NCBI GenBank assembly: GCA_041687755.1
Contig: JBDNJM010000113.1
Coordinates: forward strand, 1 to 32,895
Direction of reading: 5' to 3'
Length of the DNA: 32,895 nt
DNA from: JBDNJM01 sp041687755
GTDB taxonomy: Bacteria; Planctomycetota; UBA1135; GCA-002686595
Under the pieces are notes generated by a model, which had not been told where the DNA came from, did no database searches, and saw nothing but the letters and a program-made list of their open reading frames with translations. Positions 1 through 8,153 of the stretch are shown here, in pieces. Position 1 is the stretch's first letter, and each line of letters begins with the position of its first letter. Both the position numbers and the translations under genes were made by a program.

Positions 1-3
1 CCA

Positions 4-22
4 CCCCCCCCCCCCCCCCCCC
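4..22. repeat. C19 homopolymer tract at window edge
   Basis: Nineteen consecutive C on the plus strand (G19 on the minus strand). It lies downstream of the broken minus-strand gene at 121-736. A C14/G9 tract sits in the comparable place after the small exported-protein gene at 29701-30171. It could be an unstable tract or the ragged end of an assembled contig; the sequence alone cannot decide. Confidence 0.8.
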
Positions 23-120
23 ACCACCAAACTGAGGACGGAGGCCAGCTGCGAGGCAGTATAGACCTAGGGCGTAGGCACCAGCGTCGCCTCCCAGATG
101 TCAAGAACATCGCCCCCTTT

Positions 121-736
121 CTACCACTTCAGCATCGGGGTGCCGTTGCCCGTACGGCAAGGGCCAGTGTAGATATCCACCGCATCATCCGACGTCTTTA
201 TTTCAAGACTACAGCTAGAGCTAATGACACTGCACAACCTAGTCGTAAAAGACTCCCCATCCTGCGTCGTCCCCTGGAGGATAGGCCCGCAGCAAGCCCC
301 CCAAGTGGCGGGTCCGCACAACATGGTCGTTATTAAAGCTCACTTCGGCTTCATCCTCCTGAATAGCAAGCCCTGCCGAGGTCGCCACGGGCCCATCCGC
401 GCAGGTAACGATATCGCCGCCCCATACGTAAAAACCACTCCCCTCATAACAAGAGGAGCGCGCCGACTTCAAGAAACAACGTATCAACCCCCAATTCAGG
501 GCTGCCAATCTGAAGGGTCCCCTGAGTGGTAAGCTCCAGGCACGGCGCACCACCGGTAGAAGAACCCGTGACCCAAGTCCCACTACGATAGACTACTGAA
601 TATGCACTTGATTCATAATACACATCGCCGTGAGCAACCAGCGACTCTACAGGCAAAGCTGAGGGGCCGGCGGGGGCAGGGGTTGACAAAGCCGAGGCGC
701 TAAAAAAACAAGAGGCCCAACGATAGCTACGAACAT
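121..736 (-). pseudogene. Small exported Cys-rich protein gene, frameshift-broken
   Basis: I recognise no family. A good start is the ATG at 736-734, with GAAGGA about 11 bases upstream. It begins MFVAIVGPLVF and, after a one-base shift in the A7 tract at 702-708, continues FSASALSTPAPAGPS, a textbook signal peptide. The reading must shift again near the C5 tract at 488-492, from the frame ending VDTLFLE to the one reading SARSSCYEGSGFYVWGG. A third shift falls near the C6 tract at 297-302, into a Cys-rich tail containing ACCGPILQG and LCSVISSSC that stops at 121-123. Beyond that TAG the same frame stays open for 17 codons to another TAG at 67-69, so a nonsense change is also possible. All three shifts fall at or near homopolymers, so sequencing error, slippage switching and decay are all possible. 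It may be a distant relative of the small exported proteins at 29701-30171 and 31583-32097, but it lacks their CxxC after the signal peptide. Confidence 0.5.
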
Positions 737-1091
737 TTGAGCGTAATTCCTTCAGTGTAGATGTGAGTAGAACACTGCTCGACAGGGAAGCGCTCGCGAG
801 GAAATCCAACTGTACATCACAGCCCCGCCTCGACGCGTCAGTTAATCGCGCCCCCAACGGTTCACCCCCTCGTGGGCGCACTCCTGATCCACATCCCGAC
901 ATGGCTGAGCGGCGCGGCGTGATGCAGTTCACGGTCCACCGGGCGCTTGCATCCGCCAATGACATCGCGCTCGAGATCTCTCAGCGGCGCGTCAGCGGCG
1001 CGTCAGCGGCGCGCGATGCGACCCCCGAAGACCAGCGCAGGGTGCGCTCCATCGGCGTCCAACCCGCGCCACACGGCCCTCGGCTGAAGCC
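737..1091. other. Intergenic stretch, no supported gene
   Basis: About 355 bases separate the broken exported-protein gene from the end of the protease gene. Base composition changes here from the less GC-rich left end to the GC-rich core. Apart from an 11-base triplicate repeat at 981-1013 I see no recognisable gene. It must hold the promoter of the gene starting at 736 and the 3' end of the protease transcript, but I cannot name a convincing -35/-10 pair. Confidence 0.5.
981..1013. repeat. 11-bp tandem repeat, three perfect copies
   Basis: The unit TCAGCGGCGCG occurs three times head to tail without mismatch (981-991, 992-1002, 1003-1013). It lies outside any supported gene, about 80 bases downstream of the protease stop. 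Its length could vary by slippage; no function is evident. Confidence 0.85.
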
Positions 1092-3083
1092 TCAGAACAG
1101 CAGCGTTGCGTCGATGCGCGGGCTCGACACCAAAGGGAGCGCTTGGGCTCCGAGGCCGGTGGCCGCGCTCTGCGTGTAGACGCGCGTGCCGGGCGGCAGC
1201 CCGAGCCCGGCCAGGGAGAACTCGGTGCGCGACCAGCCCGCCTGCGGCGTCACGTGGCTCCCGAGCAGGACCAGCGCGGTGCCGCCCGCGCCCAGCTGCA
1301 CGTCGAGCACGCCCGGTAACAGGGTCGGCTCGGCCGCCAGCGAGGCCAGCACGAACACCGTGCTGCCCAGCGCGGCGGCCGCGTCGAGCGTGAGGCCCGC
1401 GGAGCTCGTCAAGTAGCCCCCCATCTCCAGGTGCAAGGCGTGCACGGGCACAGGGACCGGCTGCACGTCGAGCATCGCCGCCGCCGTCCCGAGCGCGGTG
1501 GTGACCTCGAGCGCGAGCAGGCCCGTCGCCGGCTGCGGCTCGATCTGCACGCGCAGCTCGTCGTCCGCGACAACGATCACGGCGGGCGCGGTGCTGCCCA
1601 GCAGGACGCCCCCGAGCGAGACGCTCGTCAGGCTTGAGAAGCCAGAGCCGCGCACGACCAAGGTCGCCGTGCCACTTGGATCGAGCGCCGGGAGCATCGG
1701 CGGGTCGAGCGTGGCGATGGTCGGCGCGAGCGGCCCCGGCGGCGTGGGGCCTTCCACTCCATCCAGCGCCCAGATCCCCGTGCCGAACGGATCGAGCGCG
1801 GCGAGGGCTGCGGTCTGCGCCTCCAGGAAGAGGTCCAGCCGGCCGAAGTAGCGCTCCGAACAGTCGCTGTCGGGGCCGCCCGTGAGCACGCCGCGCAGCC
1901 GATCGGATCCGTCGAACAGAGGCCCGCCGGACGATCCCGGTTGCGCGCCACCCAGCGCAAAATCGACGCCCCAAACCTCCATGGCGCCGAGCCCCACGAA
2001 CTGCTCCGTCGAGGGCGTGGCGCCACCGGGGGCCAGGGCCAGGCTGCGCGGCGTGCCCTCGGGATGGTGCAGATGGACGGCGTCCTGCGGCGGCAGCTGT
2101 GAGCGGCTCCAGCCGGCAAAGAAGGGCGACCACGCGGCCGGGATCGGGCTCGTCAGTCGAAGCAGTCGGCCGTCGCTGGATTCGTCGCTCGCCACGAGCA
2201 ACGCCCCGCTCAGGTTCCGATCCGTCGGAGCGGGACCGGAGCCGCAGACCGGCCGCTCGAAGCCGAAGCGGAAGATGGTGTTCACGCCCGCGCCACAGTG
2301 GTCCGCCGTCAGCACGAGGGCTCCCGCCGACGAGTCCATCGAGCGGATCAGGGCACCGCTGCACAGAACGCCTCCATCGAGCGTGCGAACCGTCGCCCGC
2401 CGCAGGTCCTCGAACGGGGCCCCCGCAGGGCAGCTCGCATCCACCGCGCAGTTCGGTGAGCCCCCGGCCGCCGAGCCGCTCAGCGTCAGCAGCCCGCGCT
2501 CGAGCTCGAACAGGCCGCGGTAGTCGTAGATCGCGCCGGAGAGCCGCAGCCGGGTCGCGCGCTCGAATCCGGCGGGCACCCGCAGCTCCACGAGCACCCG
2601 CTGACCTTCGAGCGGAGGCGGCGAGAGCAAGCCGAGCGGGTGAACGTCCTCAGCCGCGTAGGGCCCGACCGTCACCAGCCCTTCGAGCGAGCGGACGCGC
2701 AGTTCCGCTCCAGCAGGCAGCTCAAGCTCGCTGAACTGCAGCCCCAGGCTCTTCGCGCCGGGCGCTACTAGCTCCAGCGACCAAACCGAGAAGCCCAAGG
2801 CAGGGGCCCAGCGCCCGTCGCGGTCGATGTTCAGATCCAGGGACTGCACCGCGCCGTAGCGCAGCGGCCAATGCCCGCGCAACTCGTCCTCGTGCAGCAA
2901 GCGCGCCACGTCGGGGACCGCGAGCTCGGCGACCGCCGACCCGACAGGCGCCGCGAAGCTGCCCTGCTGCGGCGCTCCCGGCTGGACCGCGCCAGCTGCC
3001 CCGACTGCCCCGGCCGAGGAAGCCAGCGCCGCCAGGGCGTAGACGACCCCGCACAGGGCGTGGAAGAGGCTCAGGGAGGACAT
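1092..3083 (-). CDS. Secreted trypsin-like serine protease with IPT/TIG-like domain
   Basis: A 663-aa exported protein. I start it at the ATG at 3083 because it opens directly into a signal peptide (MSSLSLFHALCGVVYALAAL); an in-frame GTG at 3290 would put 69 unlikely residues in front. Residues about 40-200 form an uncharacterised beta-rich N-domain. The protease domain covers about 220-425: His262 in LTADHC, probable Asp304 in DGRLLRL, and Ser385 in QPGSSGGPLFD make a complete S1 triad. The HHPEG and GSSGGPLFD context resembles lysyl-endopeptidase-like secreted proteases. Residues about 453-540 look like an IPT/TIG immunoglobulin-like fold (APTIATLDPPMLPA, VVRGSGFSSL). The C-terminal 120 residues end in a domain (LAGLGLPPGTRVYTQSA) that I associate with planctomycete secreted proteins. 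Substrate is unknown. It may share a strand and transcript with the upstream acyl-CoA ligase, 248 bases away. Confidence 0.85.
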   Translation of the reverse strand: MSSLSLFHALCGVVYALAALASSAGAVGAAGAVQPGAPQQGSFAAPVGSAVAELAVPDVARLLHEDELRGHWPLRYGAVQSLDLNIDRDGRWAPALGFSVWSLELVAPGAKSLGLQFSELELPAGAELRVRSLEGLVTVGPYAAEDVHPLGLLSPPPLEGQRVLVELRVPAGFERATRLRLSGAIYDYRGLFELERGLLTLSGSAAGGSPNCAVDASCPAGAPFEDLRRATVRTLDGGVLCSGALIRSMDSSAGALVLTADHCGAGVNTIFRFGFERPVCGSGPAPTDRNLSGALLVASDESSDGRLLRLTSPIPAAWSPFFAGWSRSQLPPQDAVHLHHPEGTPRSLALAPGGATPSTEQFVGLGAMEVWGVDFALGGAQPGSSGGPLFDGSDRLRGVLTGGPDSDCSERYFGRLDLFLEAQTAALAALDPFGTGIWALDGVEGPTPPGPLAPTIATLDPPMLPALDPSGTATLVVRGSGFSSLTSVSLGGVLLGSTAPAVIVVADDELRVQIEPQPATGLLALEVTTALGTAAAMLDVQPVPVPVHALHLEMGGYLTSSAGLTLDAAAALGSTVFVLASLAAEPTLLPGVLDVQLGAGGTALVLLGSHVTPQAGWSRTEFSLAGLGLPPGTRVYTQSAATGLGAQALPLVSSPRIDATLLF

Positions 3084-3331
3084 AGGAAGCCTCGGACCCC
3101 CGTCGCCGCGACAGGGATCCGTGCAGCTTGAACCTATCCCGCCGGCGGCGGCGCGGTCGGCTGCTCTCAGGGAGCGTGAATCAATGCGCGCAGCGCATTC
3201 CGTGAGCGCTCTCGGCACTCCACCGCCGTCAGGCGATGGGCCAAAACGCAACTGAGAGGCACTTCGCTCGGGCAGCGCCGTTTTTTTCACAGTCTCTCAG
3301 GCGGCCGTGAACGGCCCTGCCGCGCTCGGCC

Positions 3332-5020
3332 TCAGGAGCGCTTGGCCGCCTCCATCTCCCGCAGCTCGCGCCGCAGGACCTTCATCACGGTGCTCTTCGG
3401 CAGCTCGTCCAGGAACTCCACGTGGCGCGGGACCTTGTAGTCCGCGAGGTTCTCACGCGCGTAGGCCTTCACGCCCTCCGCATTGAGAGTCGCCCCCGGC
3501 TGCAGCACGACGAACGACTTGACTGTCTCGCCGACCTTCGGATCCGGGACTCCAATGGTCGCGGCCTCGAAGATCGCATCATGGGCCATCAACACGCTGT
3601 CCACCTCGTCGGGGTACACCTTCATGCCGCTGACGTTGATCATGTCCTTGGCGCGGCCGACAATCCGGAAGTAGCCCTGCTCATCCACGGTCGCCAGGTC
3701 GCCAGTGTGCATCCAACCACCCGCCAAGCTCTCGGCGCTAGCCTCGGGACGGTTCCAGTAGCCCTTCATGACCTGCGGTCCGCGCACGAGGAGCTCGCCC
3801 TCTTCGCCGATCGGCATCTCCTTGTCGTCGTTGCCGGGCTCGACGACCTTCGCCTCCGTGTCGCTGAGAGGGATCCCGACGGAGCCGATCTTGCGCTCGC
3901 CCTGCAGCGGGTTGACGTGGCTAACCGGCGAGGTCTCGCTCATGCCGAAGCCCTCGAGGATCCGGCTGCCGGTGAGCTCCTCGAAGCGCTTGAGCACGTC
4001 CGGCGCGATGGGCGCTGACCCGGAGAAGCAGCTCTTCACGCTGGACACGTCGATGTTCTCGATGCCAGGGAAGTTGTTCAAGGAGTTGAACAGCGCCGGC
4101 ACGGCGGGAAACAGCGTGACACGGTGCTTGGCGACGCTCTTGACTAGCGTCTCCGTGTCGCGCGGGTTCGGCAGCAGCAGCAGGCAGTTGCCGCCGAGAA
4201 TCGCCCAGTTCATGCACACCGACAGCCCGAACACGTGGAACAGCGGCAGCGCCGTCAGCACGACCTCGTGCCCGGGCTCCGAGCCGACGAACCACTTGTC
4301 GATCTGCTGGGCGTTGCACGACAGGTTGCGGTGCGTGAGCATCGCGCCCTTGGCCGGACCGGTCGTGCCGCCCGTGTACTGCAACACCGCGACCTGGTCG
4401 AGATCGCGGTCCGATGTCGGCGCCGGGCCGGTCGCGCTCTTGAGCACCGTCATGAAGCGCTCCACCTGCCCGGGCACTTCCTTGATCTTGGCGTACTTCG
4501 GCGGGCTCTCGCCCTTCAGCTTCAGCGGCGCGAGCAGGTTCAGCGGGAACTTAAGGTAGTCCGGGATCGACGCGGTGATGTACCGCTTCGGCGCCAGCTT
4601 GGAGAGGTTGGGCTCGATCGTCGCGGCGAAGATGAAGTCCGAGACAACGGCCAGCTCGATGCCCGAGTCCTGCCACTGGTGCTCGATCTCCCGCAGGGTG
4701 TAGAGCGGGTTGGTCATCACGACCTCCGCCCCGAGGCGCATCGCCGCCTGGAACGCGATGACCGTCTGGGGCAGGTTGGGCAGCTGGATAGCGACCCGCG
4801 TTCCCTGCTTCACCCCGCGCGCCGCCAGGCCACTCGCGAACCGCTCGACGTGGTCGTCGAGCTCCGCGTAGGTCATGCGGCGGTTCAGGAAGATCAGCGC
4901 CGGTCGATCGCCGCGCTGCTTCGCCGAGCGGCGCAGGAAGTCAGCGATGGTTAGCTCCTCGTAGTCGATTTTCTCGGGCACGCCCGCGTCGTACTGCGCG
5001 AGCCAGGAGGCTTTGGACAT
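3332..5020 (-). CDS. fadD: Long-chain fatty-acid--CoA ligase (AMP-forming)
   Basis: A 562-aa ANL-superfamily adenylating enzyme. It activates fatty acids with ATP to an acyl-AMP and transfers the acyl group to CoA, feeding beta-oxidation or lipid synthesis, usually at the inner face of the membrane. Visible motifs in order: the phosphate-binding loop YTGGTTGPAKG (215-225), GFGMSETSP (357-365), WMHTGDLA (436-443), the hinge region GRAKDMINVSG (455-465), and the C-terminal catalytic Lys547 in PKSTVMKVLRREL. Full length for the family. The frame stays open upstream to about 5629, but that part overlaps the divergent Nudix gene and carries no domain, so I start at the ATG at 5020 (MSKASWLAQYD). 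No clear Shine-Dalgarno. It shares a 147-bp divergent promoter region with the Nudix gene, which acts on CoA compounds, a plausible functional link. Substrate chain length is not readable from sequence. Confidence 0.93.
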   Translation of the reverse strand: MSKASWLAQYDAGVPEKIDYEELTIADFLRRSAKQRGDRPALIFLNRRMTYAELDDHVERFASGLAARGVKQGTRVAIQLPNLPQTVIAFQAAMRLGAEVVMTNPLYTLREIEHQWQDSGIELAVVSDFIFAATIEPNLSKLAPKRYITASIPDYLKFPLNLLAPLKLKGESPPKYAKIKEVPGQVERFMTVLKSATGPAPTSDRDLDQVAVLQYTGGTTGPAKGAMLTHRNLSCNAQQIDKWFVGSEPGHEVVLTALPLFHVFGLSVCMNWAILGGNCLLLLPNPRDTETLVKSVAKHRVTLFPAVPALFNSLNNFPGIENIDVSSVKSCFSGSAPIAPDVLKRFEELTGSRILEGFGMSETSPVSHVNPLQGERKIGSVGIPLSDTEAKVVEPGNDDKEMPIGEEGELLVRGPQVMKGYWNRPEASAESLAGGWMHTGDLATVDEQGYFRIVGRAKDMINVSGMKVYPDEVDSVLMAHDAIFEAATIGVPDPKVGETVKSFVVLQPGATLNAEGVKAYARENLADYKVPRHVEFLDELPKSTVMKVLRRELREMEAAKRS

Positions 5021-5167
5021 GGTCGGAAGGGTGCGTTCGTTGGGAGCTAACGGAAGAGGGCTGCCCCGCCAGGCTAACGGCCCGACAGGGCCCCGCTCCA
5101 TTTCCAAGACCGTTCGGGGCTCTCCCGCCCCAGCCCTGGGCCCGACACCGGTTAACCTCACCGCCCC

Positions 5168-5746
5168 ATGGATGCCCTGCACCTCGAGCGTCGCCTCGCG
5201 CGACACGATCCCGGCGACGGGGGCCACGATCCGACGTTTCGTCAGGCCGCGGTCGCGGCGCTGCTGCGCCCCGCTGCCGGCGGCCCCGAGGTCCTGCTGA
5301 TGCGCCGCTCCGTGACCCCCACCGACCGCTGGTCCGGCCAGATCGCCCTGCCGGGTGGAGGCTTCGAGGACACCGACGACGATCTTTGGGAGACCGCCAC
5401 CCGCGAGAGCCACGAAGAAGTCGGCGTGGACCTCAAGTCCGGCGCGCGGCGGCTGTGCCGACTGGAGCGCGTCGACGCCAGCGCACGCGGCCGCCCCGTC
5501 GGGCTGCAGGTCACGCCCTTCACGTTCCTCGAGACCCGGGCATCCGAGCTCAACCTCGGGCCCGAGGCCTCCGAGGCCTTCTGGTTCCCGCTCGCCGCCG
5601 CGGCCGCAGGAGAACTCGACCACCGCCACCGCGCCGAGGTGCGCGGCCAGACTCTCCTACTGCCCGCCTGGCGCACGGAAGAGCGCGTTGTCTGGGGCTT
5701 GACCCACAGGATCCTCAGCGGCCTGATCGACCTTCTGGCTATTTGA
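5168..5746 (+). CDS. Nudix hydrolase, CoA-pyrophosphatase (NudL) type
   Basis: A 192-aa Nudix protein. The Nudix box spans about 63-87 (GGGFEDTDDDLWETATRE then SHEEVGV). The usual first Glu of the box is Asp here, as I recall from NudL-type enzymes. The segment before it, VLLMRRS and WSGQIALPGG (42-64), matches the UPF0035/CoAse signature LLxxRS...GQVxFPGG. That family cleaves CoA and CoA derivatives to 3',5'-ADP and phosphopantetheine with Mg2+ or Mn2+. It starts at ATG 5168 with no clear Shine-Dalgarno and is followed after 15 bases by the acyltransferase, so the two are probably cotranscribed. The neighbouring divergent acyl-CoA ligase fits a CoA-related role. The substrate remains an inference from motif type. 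Confidence 0.85.
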   Translation: MDALHLERRLARHDPGDGGHDPTFRQAAVAALLRPAAGGPEVLLMRRSVTPTDRWSGQIALPGGGFEDTDDDLWETATRESHEEVGVDLKSGARRLCRLERVDASARGRPVGLQVTPFTFLETRASELNLGPEASEAFWFPLAAAAAGELDHRHRAEVRGQTLLLPAWRTEERVVWGLTHRILSGLIDLLAI

Positions 5747-5761
5747 GCCGGGGCTCGCATC

Positions 5762-7012
5762 ATGGGCAGGATGGAAGTTCCGATCTCCCTGTGGGCCCAA
5801 GGCCTGGTGCTGGCCTGGTACCGCGTGCGACGCCTCGGCCCCGAGTTCCCCGCCGCGGGACCCGTGCTACTGGTCGCCAACCACAACACGGGCATGTGCG
5901 ATGCAGGGTTAATGATGCACCTCTCCGGCAGCGCTCGGCCCCTGCGCTTCCTCGTGAAGTACAAGCTGATGTCGGTCCCCCTGCTCGGCTGGATCGTGAG
6001 GGCCGCCGGGTGCATCCCCGTCTATCGCAAGCAGGACAAGGTGGACACGTCGAAGAACGCCGACTCGTTCGCCGCAGCGTATGAACAGCTGGCGAAGGGC
6101 GAGGTCATCACGATCTTCCCCGAAGGCACCAGCCGCAACGCGACAGAACTCCGAGAGCTCAAGAGTGGCGTGGCGCGCATCGCGCTCGGGGCGGAGGCGA
6201 AGCACGGTTTCGGGCTGGGCGTACGCATCCTGCCCGTTGGCACCCACTGTCCCGCGCGCGACCGCTGGCGCAGCCGCTGCGATCTGTGGGTCGGTGAGGC
6301 CATCGACGTCCGCGACTTCGCCGAGCAGCACGCGAGCCAACCGCGCGCTGCTGCGCGCGCCTTGATGGAGCGGCTCGAGGCGGCGCTGCGTGCGGTGACC
6401 GTCAATGTGGAGTCTCCCGAAGACTTGGCGCTCGTGCAGATGGCCGAGCGCTGCACGCCCCCGGACGGCCGCACCAGCACCGAGCGTCGGGTCGAGCTGG
6501 CGCGGCACCTCGGAGCGCTCGACCTCGAAGACCCGACGGCCGCCAAGGCCCTGCGCAACCACAGCGCCGACGCCCTGGCCGCTGACCCGAACGCCGGGCG
6601 CCCTGGCGAGATCGACGGTCCCCAGCCCCTGCCGCGCTGGCCCGCCCTGCTCGCCGCGCTGGTGCTCGGCGCCGCCTGGCTTCCGGCCGCGCTTGTCGTG
6701 CTGCTGCTGGGCCGGGTGCTCGGCCCCACGCCCGACAAGCGCACGAGCGTGGCCTTGATGATCTCGACGCTGGTGTTTCCCGCCTGGACCGCCTTTCTGT
6801 TGGTCTGGGGCTGGGGGCACTTCGGCTGGGCGACCCCGTTGTTCGTCGGCCTCAGCGCCCTTGGCGCCGTCGGGGCCGCCTGGATTCGAGGGCGCCGGCC
6901 CCCCGCCGACGCGCCTCTGCTCCAGACGGCCGAACTGCAGCTGTTCGCGGAGGCCGCAGAGCGCCTGATCGGCCGGGCGCCCGCTCCCGCCGAGCCCGCC
7001 GCGGCGCAGTAG
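5762..7012 (+). CDS. PlsC-like lysophospholipid acyltransferase with C-terminal membrane domain
   Basis: A 416-aa protein. Residues about 30-215 are a glycerol-phosphate acyltransferase domain: block I NHNTGMCD (40-47, His41 and Asp47 forming the HX5D catalytic pair here), a block around RAAGCIPVYRK, and block III IFPEGTSRN (118-126). Such enzymes acylate lysophosphatidate or related lipids at the inner membrane. Residues about 290-320 and 328-375 are strongly hydrophobic (LLAALVLGAAWLPAALVVLL and following) and probably span the membrane three or four times. This C-terminal extension is not part of ordinary PlsC, which is about 240 aa. Start at ATG 5762; an alternative ATG lies three codons downstream. 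It follows the Nudix gene by 15 bases and precedes the methyltransferase by 57, suggesting one transcript for lipid-related functions. Confidence 0.85.
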   Translation: MGRMEVPISLWAQGLVLAWYRVRRLGPEFPAAGPVLLVANHNTGMCDAGLMMHLSGSARPLRFLVKYKLMSVPLLGWIVRAAGCIPVYRKQDKVDTSKNADSFAAAYEQLAKGEVITIFPEGTSRNATELRELKSGVARIALGAEAKHGFGLGVRILPVGTHCPARDRWRSRCDLWVGEAIDVRDFAEQHASQPRAAARALMERLEAALRAVTVNVESPEDLALVQMAERCTPPDGRTSTERRVELARHLGALDLEDPTAAKALRNHSADALAADPNAGRPGEIDGPQPLPRWPALLAALVLGAAWLPAALVVLLLGRVLGPTPDKRTSVALMISTLVFPAWTAFLLVWGWGHFGWATPLFVGLSALGAVGAAWIRGRRPPADAPLLQTAELQLFAEAAERLIGRAPAPAEPAAAQ

Positions 7013-7069
7013 ACTTCCCGGAGCGGGACAGCTCGGCTGCCCCCGCATTCCTGCCCGTCCTCCCCTCCC

Positions 7070-7813
7070 ATGCGCGAAGTCGTCCACGACGAACACCTGA
7101 ACCCCGACCACTGGTGGTTCCGCGCGCGGCGCAAGATCTTCGGGCGCCTGCTCGACGGGCAGCTGCAGCTGGACCCGACCGCGGACGTGCTCGACCTGGG
7201 CCCCGGCTCCGGGGTCAACCTGCCGCTGTTCGAAGGGCGCGGGCGACCGATCGTGCTGGACCTGGCGCGTCGCTCCCTGCTCGCCTGCCGCAGCGCCGGC
7301 GCCGAGCGCGCCGTGCAGGCCGACGCCACGCGCCTGCCGTTCGCGGACAACAGCTTCGGCCTGGTCTGCGCCCTGGACGTGCTCGAGCACATTCCGGATG
7401 ACCGCGCCGCCCTCGCCGAGATTCGGCGCGTGCTGCGCCCCGATGGGCATCTGCTCCTGAGTGCGCCCGCCCACCGTTTCCTGTGGGGCCGCCAAGATGT
7501 CCTGAGCAGCCACCAGCGCCGCTATCGCCGCGCGGAGCTCCGGGAGCGCATCGAGCAAGCCGGCTTCGAGCTGCGCCGCTACAGCTACTTCAACAGCATT
7601 CTGTTCGCCCCGATCGCGGCGGTCCGTATCGCGATGCGGCCGTTCCTCGGACGGACCGTCGAGGGCGGCTCCGACCTCGCGATGAATATGCCTTTCGGCA
7701 TCGACTCGCTGCTCTTCGGGATCTTTGCCAGCGAAGCCGGTTGGCTAGTGAAGCGCAACTTACCCGTCGGTGTTTCGCTGGTCGGCCTGGCCCGACCGCG
7801 GACCACCGGCTGA
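7070..7813 (+). CDS. Class I SAM-dependent methyltransferase (type 11)
   Basis: A 247-aa Rossmann-fold methyltransferase. Motif I, DVLDLGPGSGVN (39-50), binds S-adenosylmethionine. The acidic residue of the next strand is in IVLDLARRS (61-69). FADNSFGLVCALDVLEHIPD (91-110) is the typical post-II motif of the Methyltransf_11 family, followed by EIRRVLRPDGHLLLSAP. The N-terminal NPDHWWFRARR is common in methyltransferases linked to lipid or glycan metabolism, but the substrate cannot be read. The C-terminal third is hydrophobic in places (SILFAPIAAVRIAMR), hinting at membrane association. It is probably the last gene of the Nudix-acyltransferase-methyltransferase group; a possible hairpin terminator follows at 7821-7889. 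Confidence 0.88.
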   Translation: MREVVHDEHLNPDHWWFRARRKIFGRLLDGQLQLDPTADVLDLGPGSGVNLPLFEGRGRPIVLDLARRSLLACRSAGAERAVQADATRLPFADNSFGLVCALDVLEHIPDDRAALAEIRRVLRPDGHLLLSAPAHRFLWGRQDVLSSHQRRYRRAELRERIEQAGFELRRYSYFNSILFAPIAAVRIAMRPFLGRTVEGGSDLAMNMPFGIDSLLFGIFASEAGWLVKRNLPVGVSLVGLARPRTTG

Positions 7814-8153
7814 GCCACGGCGGCGGCCCGGCGCCCACCCGAGTCCCCGCGCCCGTCCTTCCACCGGGGCGCGTGAGCGCGGGCCGCCGCGAACCCCTCG
7901 GAGATCTTAACAATTGGGGCCTCCCCCCCCGGTCCCTCAACAGGGCGGCGGGCCCGGGTCATGCGTCGAGGGATCTGTGGCCCTGACCCATCCCCATTTT
8001 TGCAGGGCCGTCGAGAATCAGGGCTCGGGCTGAAATTGGCACCCGCAGCAGGGGCCCTGAAGAAGCCACCGGAACAGCCCATTCAATGTAGGATTCTGTA
8101 TTGAGCCAGAGCGTGCTCGCCGCCCCTCAATCGCCTGCCCCCTAGCGATCCCC
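7814..8153. other. Intergenic region with C8 tract upstream of secreted GH13 gene
   Basis: A gene-free stretch of 340 bases. It holds the hairpin at 7821-7889, a C8 homopolymer at 7923-7930 just after AACAATTGGGGCCT, and presumably the promoter of the secreted glycosidase. TAGGAT near 8090 could be a -10 box, but I see no matching -35. No coding sequence is supported. Confidence 0.5.
7821..7889 (+). terminator. Possible terminator hairpin after methyltransferase gene
   Basis: The arms CGGCGGCCCG (7821-7830) and CGGGCCGCCG (7880-7889) are perfect inverted repeats, with a 49-base loop that can fold partly on itself. There is no T-run. It begins eight bases after the stop codon. The large loop makes this only a moderate candidate. 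Confidence 0.35.

Noticed and set aside
1003..2364. Long open frame on the minus strand overlapping the protease
   Set aside because: Arg/Ala/Gly-rich composition typical of an out-of-frame reading of GC-rich coding sequence; the protease frame has clear motifs.
3084..3290. 69-residue N-terminal extension of the protease from a GTG at 3290
   Set aside because: The extension lacks any feature and would bury a clear signal peptide; the ATG at 3083 is the natural start.
5021..5629. Upstream extension of the acyl-CoA ligase frame
   Set aside because: It overlaps the divergent Nudix gene and has no recognisable domain; high GC keeps antisense frames open.
5909..7558. 549-codon minus-strand frame opposite the acyltransferase and methyltransferase
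   Set aside because: Antisense shadow of two well-supported genes; no domain.
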